This document shows positions 54,839 through 64,000 of a DNA stretch of 64,000 nt, piece by piece. This DNA comes from Scatophagus argus. Lineage: Eukaryota; Chordata; Actinopteri; Scatophagidae. Below the pieces are notes generated by a model that had not been told where the DNA came from, ran no database searches, and worked only from the letters and a program-made list of their open reading frames with translations. The translations under genes were made by a program, and so were the position numbers. The stretch is taken from the NCBI RefSeq assembly GCF_020382885.2, contig NC_058511.1, positions 6,355,501-6,419,500 of the forward strand. The letters are read 5' to 3'. The stretch's first letter is position 1; each line of letters begins with the position of its first letter.

Positions 54839-55649
54839 GAGAGAACATCACGGTGTGTCTTCAAAATTTGCAATGAAGAACAGGGATGAAATGCTGCTGG
54901 GTAGCAGCTGAAAACTTCCCAACAGAGGAGTCTTGATGAAGACCAAAACTCATAAATGCACTTTATATATTATATTACATATTTTTCTGTTCTTTATAGC
55001 ATTGTTTGTTTTTGCTTGGTAAACTGCACCTTGAGCTTTATTAATAAGGTACAGGCTGGATTGTCCACCATGTGGAGCTGTTGTTCTGCAGTTTGTCCAG
55101 TGAGTGTTTGAAGGGTATGGATTTGTTTCTAATTTTTGACAGGAACTGATTGTTGATATTGGCTTCATGGTTTCTGTAAACATTTTAATGGAAACGGAGT
55201 CTCCTGCTGTCCTCAGCTAATCTTTGACCGCCATATGGTCACAAGTGAGCGTATACAGCACACAGCCCGAGGGATTTCTCTCGGTTTCATGTCAGAATAA
55301 TCGACGTGGACCTTTCAGCAACATGACGTGCAGAAGTCTGAAAATTTGAAACACTGAAATGTGTTTCTTTGTGTTGGTGCTTTTCTTAAATGTGAGAGCT
55401 GTCTTCAGTGAGACGTCAAAATTGATTTGTGGTCACTTTTTATATGTGCTCATATTTTGCACATGTTCTATATCCATCAATGTCAAGCTTGATTTTCTCA
55501 AAGTTTTCAAATTGCACCCACCTTGTAGCTTTTGTATTTTGATGTCATGTATTAATGTTCAGTAAAAAATAGACCTAATTGTCATAACAATGTTTCAGAA
55601 TCCTGACCTTTTAACAATGTGCTTATTCTCCCTTAGACTGAACCATGAA

Positions 55650-55655
55650 ATTAAA
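55650..55655 (+). terminator. Candidate polyadenylation signal of taf1a
   Basis: ATTAAA about 810 bp after the taf1a stop codon; a nearer unconventional signal could be used instead. Confidence 0.3.
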
Positions 55656-55758
55656 TCTTGCATCTTGCCGCATGCCAGTTGAATATGTGAGAAAGTGTTT
55701 GCGATGACTATGGTTCGGTTTGCCACAATGTTGGCCATGCAGCTACTCAGTCAGCCGT

Positions 55759-55765
55759 TGTGTGT

Positions 55766-55797
<32 letters not shown>
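55759..55797. repeat. (TG)n microsatellite
   Basis: TG units with CG interruptions. Open frames through it are artefacts. Confidence 0.9.
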
Positions 55798-56878
55798 TGC
55801 TTTGCAGTCATTACATAAACCAAAGCCCAAAGCACTTGCCCGACCACAGAGCAGCTGCAGAAGGGATCTGGGAATACACAACACATGTCATTTGAAAGTT
55901 CAAAACTCGGGGAGCAGTAAAGAGGATCGAGTTAGGAGCAGGTCTCTGCTTTGGATTGTGTCCTGATTGTGACCTTTTCAAGGATTTTTGTTTTTTGCAT
56001 TTTTTTTAATCACCTGCACAGATGCTCACAGTTGAGGCAGTCATTGCACTCGGTCATAGAGTGGCTCAGTCAGGGGTTTATTTTGTTCCTCAGGGACACC
56101 TTGTGATGGTTCAGAGCAATTTTTTTTTTTTTGGTCCTTGGATTCAGAGTGGAGACTCACCTATCTCAGAGCGTCTGTGTACTCTAACCCACTCAAAGGT
56201 CACTCCACAAAGGAACTTCTTGTGCAAATGTAGTTTGCTGTTCCTCAGCAGATCTCCAGAGATTTTACATTTTCCAGTTTGTCTGATTTTCAGCAGTCAG
56301 ACGAGCTGGAGAACAGCCTGACCTCAGAGGTAGATGTAATCACCTATAAGAGGTCGTTGAGACACACAAACAACCAAAATTGTCTCTAATGCATCAATCA
56401 GATTATTGTTGCCTCCCGGAGCAGCAGCACGACTCTGGGGCAGGATGTTCTCGCTGTCAACAACACTCTAACCTGTATTTTTGTAGCTTTCCAGTTATAA
56501 CAGATTCCCCTCTTCTTCTGGGAAGGCTTTCAACAAGATTTGGAAGTGTTTTTGTCAATTCATGTAGAGGTGTGTCCATATAGGTTACCTATACAAATCA
56601 AGATACAGAACATTTTATGAAGAATACTTAGTGCTTAAAGGGGCAAAATCAAAAAGTACACATTTTTCCTGCCGTACTGTTTATCCATCTAGATTCTGTT
56701 TTGTTGTGAGTTGCCAAGCTTTGGAGACATCAGCTGTCTGCCTTTCATTCACTAAAACTATAAAACACTGAACGACAGTGTCTCTTTCCAGAAATCAAAT
56801 CCCGCTTACTCAACATAATCCACAGTCCTTTTGGTGAGCAGTTTCACGCAGGAATCCAGTCCCGATTCCATACTCAAC

Positions 56879-57125
56879 ACCAGTTTGACGTTTTTGGAAA
56901 TATGCATCTTTGCTTTACTGCTGACAGATTGAGATGATACCACTCTCATATCTGTTCAATGAACATGAAGCCACAGCATAAAGGCTGGAAAACTGCACTC
57001 CTGGCTCTGTCAGTAGATACCAAAATCCACCAACAGTCACCTCTAAAGCTTGTTAATTAACAACATTTAATTGTTTAATCTGTAGAAAAACTGGACTTTA
57101 AAAGCATGACAACTTGTGGTTCTAC
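56879..57125 (+). repeat. Dispersed repeat, family A copy 2
   Basis: Begins near CAGTTTGACGTTTTTGGAAA, passes through GATACCACTCTCAT and ends near ACAACTTGTGGTTCTAC. It shares ordered words with 11425-11560. Confidence 0.6.
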
Positions 57126-57140
57126 TTAGGGCTCATACTA

Positions 57141-57250
57141 ATCAGCTGCTGGACGTAGCTCATGTTTAGTGTACAGACATAAGAGGAGTAGCCTATTGAT
57201 CTTCTCATATAAGTCTTGGCAAGAAACCAATTACGCCTATTTGTCAGACT
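57141..57250 (-). repeat. Dispersed repeat, family A copy 3, inverted
   Basis: CAGCTGCTGGACGTAGCTCA through GATCTTCTCATATAAGTCTT reads as the reverse complement of the family A start, directly after copy 2. Confidence 0.5.
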
Positions 57251-57977
57251 ACTGAACTACAGTATTTTTTGAACTGTTAAATATTGTAATTGGTATAGGC
57301 CTGAAAAGTCCAGTTTTGTTGTACCACTAATTCTAACCTTGCATCATAAAGTATATTGCTGTACATAGTTGATATAACCTTTATTTATCCTGTTCACTGG
57401 CTGCAGGAGCCACTTGTTTTCACTCTAACAGTCTGGGAGAATAATGGCAGGTGGAGGGAACATTAGACATTTACAACCTGCTGAGTACATCCACTGGTGC
57501 TGCTGGCCCCTGAGTGGCCCCTCTGACTCCCTCAGTTTGGTCAGACTGTGTTCAGACTAAGAAAAGCAATGATGTATGTTCATCTGGGAATCCACCCCAA
57601 GGTTGTTTGGACATACTACTGTAAAATCTATCATCTTTAAAAAAAAAATTGTTTCTCTGTGGGCTCTTGTGATGACTCTAACAGGCCTTTTATGCCTCCT
57701 CTGGCTTAGGGAGAAATTTACCAACATTTTCAGTCTAACCCTACAGTGAATGGACGGGCATAATAATTGTTTGTGTAATTAATCATCAGCGCAGGTTGTG
57801 GACTAAATCTATTTGCTGCCAAGGGGGGTAAAAAAACCAAACAAATCGTGTAGCGAGAGCTCTTTAATTTTATGCCCGACGTAGAAAGGAGCTGGATGTT
57901 TCTTTATTGTGTGAGGTTGACATTAATTGAGTTTTCCTTTCTCTTATAGTCTCACTCCCTCTTCTCCTAGGACACAG

Positions 57978-57980
<3 letters not shown>

Positions 57981-58011
<31 letters not shown>
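57981..58011. repeat. (CA)n microsatellite
   Basis: Fifteen uninterrupted CA units. Confidence 0.95.
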
Positions 58012-58015
<4 letters not shown>

Positions 58016-59659
58016 GCTGGTGACTCAGGGTCTCGCTTGGTTGGTCTGCAGGGCTCTGGGGATTTGTAACCGAAAATCCAGACTCGCACAGTGACAGTGT
58101 AACATCTCAGTAACTCTGCAAGACATTTGAAGTCTGCTGGTTTGAGAGTAGGGGTGAAAAGAGGGAGATGGAGGGAGAAAGCATGATAATTCAGCCATGC
58201 AATTTGGACTTAACATACTGATGTGTTTGCAAGTGCTGAATGCTACGAGCAAAGGGGGGGCTAAAACAGGAAAACATGATGCTGAAGTCAGAATCATCTT
58301 CAAGGTGAAACTGAAGATCGAACTGAAAAAATAAAACCTTGTTGATGAAAACGAAAAAAGTCAGCTCATAACTACATCTGTTTTGATGCAAAATGACCAC
58401 TGCATTACACAGTAGGTGTATTCCAAACCGATGATGGCCCTTTTGAACATCATGATGACAAAATGGCTTTCGACACATTCATGATACTGACAGTTGCTAA
58501 CACAAAAAATTGCTTGAGGGGTAGTCAAGTCTTAGGGAACTTCAGGGAGAGGAATAAAGGCAACAAAAAAGATTCCAAAAATATCCTCCCAGTTTCTGCC
58601 TGTGAAGTTGAAAGTGACAACTGCAATACCTTTGTTCTTGGAGTGCAGCTGCAAAAATAGCTTTCAATAATGCATTAGGAGAATAAAGACTGTGAGCTGA
58701 TTTCTGGGGAGACGGCGCTCAGCTCTGTGTGGGCCAAAACCAGGAGCTTTCTCTGCTGCGCACCGACTGTGAGAAAAGGAAAAGATCAGGCTGGTGAACA
58801 CAGACTGATCCTCTTGACTTCTAAGATTGCTCTACTTATTCAGCGTGGAATAAAAATCCTGGCCTTGGAATAAACAGCTCCTCCCTCTGCATACATTTAC
58901 ATGCGAGCTCATATCTTCACTGGGGACTGGGCAATCACTGAAACAGGATAATTACTCAAGACCCATTCCTGAAATTGTTGCTCATGCACGCAGTTGCATG
59001 GACAACCAGCGTGGAAGACAAGCAGAGCAGAACTGCAATGTAACGACTCTGAAATGCAAAGTGCCCTGACCAAGAGAGCATTCACTCGAGGCTGTGGAGG
59101 TTTAATTTCTTGCGTGCCTGAGTGTGATAAGTGGCAATCCAAATGTTGTGACTTTCCTTCAAGCTCTGTGAAGGCCAGCCAACTGGAGCACAAGTGGGCA
59201 AAAAGAAAACCCCTGAATGAGCTAAAATTTGAAGAAAGAAACACAACACAATTCCAGGCAGGCATCAATTATTAAGGCGAGAAAGACAGCAGTGAAAGAA
59301 GCTACAGATGATGCATTTGGAGGGTGTTTTTGTTGGTTTGCATGACTTTATTTTGGGTAGTTTGTCTCAGGATTAAACATCACATTAGAAGTGAATATCT
59401 TAACAAAAGGCCAGTTGCACTCCTGCTTGAGTTTGAGATTTAATAAATGTAAATGACTATGTAGAAAGTGAAAAGGCCAGCTCACTGTGATGAACCCACA
59501 GAGAATTATCACTTGTTGATGCTATGTTCAGCTCATTGTATTGGTTTTAAAGCCCACAACTTGACTGTTTTGATTCACTCTCACTGCTCTCCTCAACTCA
59601 TTTCTGGCAGCTGTTTTTAGCAGCTAAAGATTCAGATTTTTTTTAAAAAAACAACAACA

Positions 59660-59720
59660 AACAAAGACAAAAGCATATACACCTAAAACAGAGCTACAAG
59701 GAGAGTAAATATTGGACTTT
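59660..59720 (-). repeat. Dispersed repeat, family C copy 3
   Basis: AAACAGAGCTACAAGGAGAG followed by TAAATATTGG matches the copy at 30170-30330. Confidence 0.45.
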
Positions 59721-60536
59721 CCGTGCTCTGAATCCAAGGACCACGCTGCTTTATCAGTTCTTTTATGTTCTTGATTTATATAATTTCTAAGACTGAACCA
59801 AATAAAGTGCCACATCAATTAAGTGTATCTTATGTTACTATAGCCGTGTCCTGCAGGGGGCGCTCCGGTCACCTGCAACGCACAGCATGCATTTGACGCC
59901 GTGTCCTCAGCTTTGACGTAGCCTGAATGTGTGAATAGAGCCTCTGAAAGATCTAATTTGCTTTTATTCAACATGTGGGCCTCTTTTTGTGTGGACTCAC
60001 ATGATGTAATCTCCTAATTTATGCCCTCTTCTCGTCCCACTGGTGAATGTCATGACTGTACAGAGGGGATAATGGCACTTTTCAGTAAACATGTAATCTT
60101 AGATTTTTAACTAAAAAGAAAACATAATGAATATTTATACCATTTGGGAGGTGATATCATCGCAGTGATATCATCCACGTGCTCACTTATCACACTGCTG
60201 TCTGCAAAATGAAACGTGTTTCACACTTGGTGCAATACTCTGAAACTCCACAGGTATGCTACAATACCTGGTAGGTCAGATGATTCTTTGAAAGGATGTT
60301 CTTGAAACCAACTTGTTACCTACCACATTGACTCATGTAATCATATATAAGTGCCTGGTGACTCATGTTGTCCCTGCTTCTCTGTACTTCTGTGTAAGCA
60401 CAGATACAAACAAGCAAAGTCGGCCTGACACCAAAGAAGCCTTTTTTTTTTGTCTACATAGTGGGGGGTTGTGTGGCTGGAAAATACAGCAAAGACTGGT
60501 ACATTTTGAATGAATGTGGGAGCTTGAGAGCTTGGC

Positions 60537-60560
60537 CTGTCTGTCTGTCTGTCTGTCTGT
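60537..60560. repeat. (CTGT)n microsatellite
   Basis: Six CTGT units. Confidence 0.9.
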
Positions 60561-60879
60561 GTCTGCATTTTCGCCTTTACTCATCCTCTTCTCTCAACCA
60601 GCCCTTCCTCGCACGCCCTGTGTGTCTGTAAGGCTGTTAGTGGAGCTAATGTGGTTGAACTTTTCAGCATGATGTAACACTGACATCAGTTCAAATTTGT
60701 CATTTGGATATGTAATGCCTAAAGTGTGTCAGGTTATTAAATGCATTAGTGAAAAAGCTTTTAACCCCTTAAAAGCAAAGTGTGGAAATAATGGATTAAA
60801 GTTGATCAGGTCTTTGTCATACAGATCCACAGGTATTTAGCCCCATTATTTTTAGGTATGCTAGCAGTCCAATGCTGGT

Positions 60880-61110
60880 CCGTCAGTCCACCAGTTTGGT
60901 CCAGATTGAAATATTTCTAGATGGACATGGCATGCACTTTTGTAGGCTTCAGATATGTATGGACCCCCAGAGACAAATCCTGATTACATTTGGTGATCCC
61001 CTTACTTTTATTTCAGTGTACTTTTGATAAATGTTAGCACGCTAACACGCTAAATCAAGATGGTGAACATTTATAGGTTACCTGCTGAACTGATAATATC
61101 CATGCACTTT
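60880..61110 (-). repeat. Dispersed repeat, family B copy 2
   Basis: CCACCAGTTTGGTCCAGATT then GAAATATTTC is the reverse complement of the 19650-19745 core. It continues to AATGTTAGCACGCTAACACG and GATGGTGAAC, words I recall from a common percomorph repeat. Confidence 0.6.
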
Positions 61111-62654
61111 TCTTCAAGAGTGTTTTAACCTGTTTGTCACTATTCTCTGACTTCCTTAGCCTGTATGTGCCACTAAGCCCAAAGCCTACTGATTCATATT
61201 AAAAACTTAAAGGCTCAGCAATGTTCTAAAAGGGCTGGACAGTAGTAAGTAGTGACTTTGTTATTTAATATAAATTTTGCTTTCACTTTTTTTTACAGCA
61301 GCGCTGTGCATGTAGGATGTACTCAACAACAACAAAAAAAGCACATCAACTATTTAAATTTGTAAATGAGGAACATGCCACCCAGTGCAACAGTGTGGCT
61401 CACTGATGTGTGAGTTTAATGTTTTTTGGACAGCAATGGAGCCTCTGTGACACAGAGAAATAATCTACAGGCTTTGGTTTTGGGACTTTGTCGATGGCGA
61501 GATAAATAAAGAATATCATCAGACTCATCCTCTTAATGAATCTATTTGTTTTCAAATTCAACATCAGCCAAACACTGAGCTAATCAATTCAAGCCCTGTA
61601 ACCTCTGCTGAATCTGTCTGCCAGTAAATCTTCATTGCCTGACCTCACTCAAAACTGTGTGCTTCTGCTTTTGTATTCAAAAAGCTGTAATGGTGTATTA
61701 CAGGCTGACATTTCGCCGCTGGCCTTTTTTTTTTTCTATGGTGGCCTTTAAATTTGCTGTTTGTGTGTCTTTGTGCTGTGTTTAACTGCGTGTTAGGTCA
61801 GATTAACAAATGGTAAAGCCGGTGGCAGGCTGAATAACAGAATTAACCGGAGAACAATGGGAGCGTGGGACTAAGCCCTTTCACAACCTGTCTGACAGCT
61901 TGTAGCGTTGATGTCATCCTCTGACTCAGGCCGTTACCACCGCCGCTGTCACCCTGGACGCTTGGATGCATGACATCACCAAATGACATATATCACTCTT
62001 CACTACTGCCTCTCTACTTCCATTTGTCTCCTTTTGTCTCTCGCTCTGTCTCCGATCATTTGCATACTCATCAGCTTTCCTGCATTGCGGGCTTCCACTT
62101 TGTCAGTCTGTGAACAAGGAGGAGAAGAGCATGAATGGACATCATTAGTTTTCCAAAGAGACTCAGATGAAAGAAGAGAAAATCTGAAGACAAAGATTGT
62201 TGGGTCATGTGATGTGTCCACAAGAGGGTTATTTTTTTAAAATATTTTTTTCAAGTAGCTCTTGAGACCGACTGCAGAATAACCGAAATTTGGTGAAATG
62301 CTTCTTTAAGAAGAGCAGAAAAAGATGTACAGCATGTTTAAATCAGAAGAGTCCAGAAAGAATGATCAAGACATCATTACTGTTCAATGAAAAGTGTGTT
62401 TAATCAGTGTCTGTCTCATTGTTCTAATTCACACACCATGAAAATGAGATACAAACAATAACAATAACTGATTGTTCAGGGTTCATTATTAACCTTGGGA
62501 AAACCCAGTTTCATGAGGGAAATGAAATGCAGCGGGTTAACTCTGGAAATAAGCTTGTGAGTGGACCTTGACTTGAGATTGTTTTTTCCCATCAAAACAA
62601 TGTTCGTAGATGTGCCACTTTTAGAACAAAGATACATTGAGATGGAAACACCCC

Positions 62655-62658
<4 letters not shown>

Positions 62659-62686
<28 letters not shown>
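62659..62686. repeat. (CA)n microsatellite
   Basis: Fourteen CA units. Confidence 0.95.
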
Positions 62687-62688
<2 letters not shown>

Positions 62689-64000
62689 GTAATTAAAGCT
62701 TTATTGTAGGCACAATCAAATTTACACTTTCTTGTCTGAGCAATCAATAATTCTTAATACAAGCAGACTGATGGGATGCAGACAACATGTTGGTGAACTG
62801 AGTGCTTGCTAACTGCTGCATACTGCTTACTTTGTATTTTGCTCCTTGTCTTTGTTTCATATGTCATCCTGTTCATCACTTCCTGTTAGCATAATATTGC
62901 ACACAACTGCCACCTGAATATAATTTAAGCAAATGAAGTGAACCTATGATATAGTGTAATTGTCCTCTCAGCCGTTTCAGCTGATTGGGCAGGTTTGTTT
63001 TCACAAAAACTTTATTACTTGTCATACTGGTCCAGCGTATGTAAAGCATTTGCTTCCTTGCAATGACAGCAGCTTGATGCTATCATGATGAGCTTTTTTG
63101 CATGGTGTTGACTAAAGGAGGAAATTCAACTGTATGTGAATGATTTTTTTTTTAACCAGGAGAATAGTGTCAAAAAATATGACTTTTACTATGTCTCCAT
63201 TGGGTTACAATACAGAATTTGTTATATGTTTGACATGATGCACCTTCATATTTTGATTGATGTCTAAAATGGAATAAGGTTTTGGGAACTTTCATAAATA
63301 TAACTGAAAATGCAGGAAGATTTTAAAATTGTATAAATATAATAAATATAAATATCAGTTTTGAGTCCAGTACAGACAAAAACAAAGTCACATATTTGTT
63401 TGCAATTCACCGAATAACTGAACACATATGTTATTCAGTTCATAACGGTTTTACATTTGCTATTCTATCCACCTGGTGTCTGGAAAGTTTTTCCTTGCAC
63501 AGTCGTCCCCTGTCATTCAGGAAGTGAAGCGTTTTACATTTCTGACAGCCCCTACTGCTTGTATAGAATAATGTAGGAGTACTGAGGAGTTAGCATGCAC
63601 AGTATTAGCAACTGTGGCTGAGGAGATAAAGAAAAGAACTAAAGAAACTCACCCTTCATTTAAAAATCTGCTTCAGTAAAGACGTGAAAGTTTCACATTT
63701 AGACAAAGCCAGCTAACTGTGAACGAGTGTTTCAGCATGGGGTCCTGCTGTACATTCACTCGCATTCATTTGTAGTATTATTATTATTGCAGTCAAAGTC
63801 CAGAACAGCTGCCAACAGAGGTTAAACCTCAGCCTCCCTCTGGGACCGCCATGCAGAGCTAAAAGGCCCTGGCTCCCACACAGACATGCAGCAGGTGACC
63901 CCCCCGTCCTAGAAACAGTTGCTATTTAGACATGATTAGCAGTGGGTGCAGAGAGAGTCATTGTTATTTATATTGTGTTATCCCTGCGTTTGCTTCAGCG

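Larger units (their letters stand above)
54839..64000. other. Gene-free 9-kb region downstream of taf1a
   Basis: After the taf1a 3' UTR (candidate ATTAAA at 55650-55655) I see no exon I can support. The region holds TG/CA microsatellites at 55759-55797, 57981-58011 and 62659-62686, a CTGT tract at 60537-60560, family A repeats at 56879-57250, a family C piece at 59660-59720 and a family B copy at 60880-61110. Open frames of 60-120 codons (58025-58303, 58909-59275, 61983-62240) lack splice or family support. Confidence 0.6.

Noticed and set aside
58909-59275. Overlapping open frames of 93 and 119 codons on opposite strands
   Set aside because: No start context, splice sites or recognisable domain; likely chance.

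Overview
The window looks like teleost nuclear DNA, probably from a percomorph. It has intron-rich vertebrate genes with small introns, AT-rich spacers full of CA/TG microsatellites, two Tc1/mariner remnants, a dead LINE 3' fragment, and several dispersed repeat families that I associate with percomorph genomes. No bacterial, viral or CRISPR features were seen. Exon models were built by hand from frame continuity, GT/AG sites and remembered human orthologues. In every complete model the coding length divides exactly by three.

Layout: (1) 1-208, minus: first coding exon of the IkappaB-epsilon gene (nfkbie), cut by the window edge. (2) 4030-8479, plus: tmem151b, two coding exons. (3) 13651-17109, minus: tcte1/drc5, a motile-cilium dynein regulatory complex LRR protein. 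(4) 20130-25922, minus: rnf8, an FHA-RING E3 ligase with an acidic, serine-rich C-terminal tail. (5) 27083-32223, plus: aida, ten exons. (6) 35772-49943, minus: mia3/TANGO1, 27 exons, plus an internal alternative first exon (43323-43400) that would make a TANGO1-short protein. (7) 51412-54838, plus: taf1a, a Pol I SL1 subunit. (8) 54839-64000: no gene recognised, only repeats.

Four gene pairs are adjacent and arranged head-to-head or tail-to-tail: nfkbie/tmem151b, rnf8/aida and mia3/taf1a are divergent, and aida/mia3 is convergent. The genes from nfkbie to tcte1, and also rnf8, correspond to human 6p21. The aida-mia3-taf1a block corresponds to human 1q41. The rnf8/aida spacer is therefore a junction between two segments that are separate in human.

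The genes do not form one pathway. The most useful leads are a palindromic kappaB site between nfkbie and tmem151b, an RFX X-box-like site upstream of tcte1, shared TGCTGACGT sites upstream of both mia3 start exons, the internal mia3 short-isoform exon, a SUMO-interaction-like motif in the rnf8 tail, and a 19-bp hairpin in the tmem151b intron. I did not find a convincing new multi-gene system.
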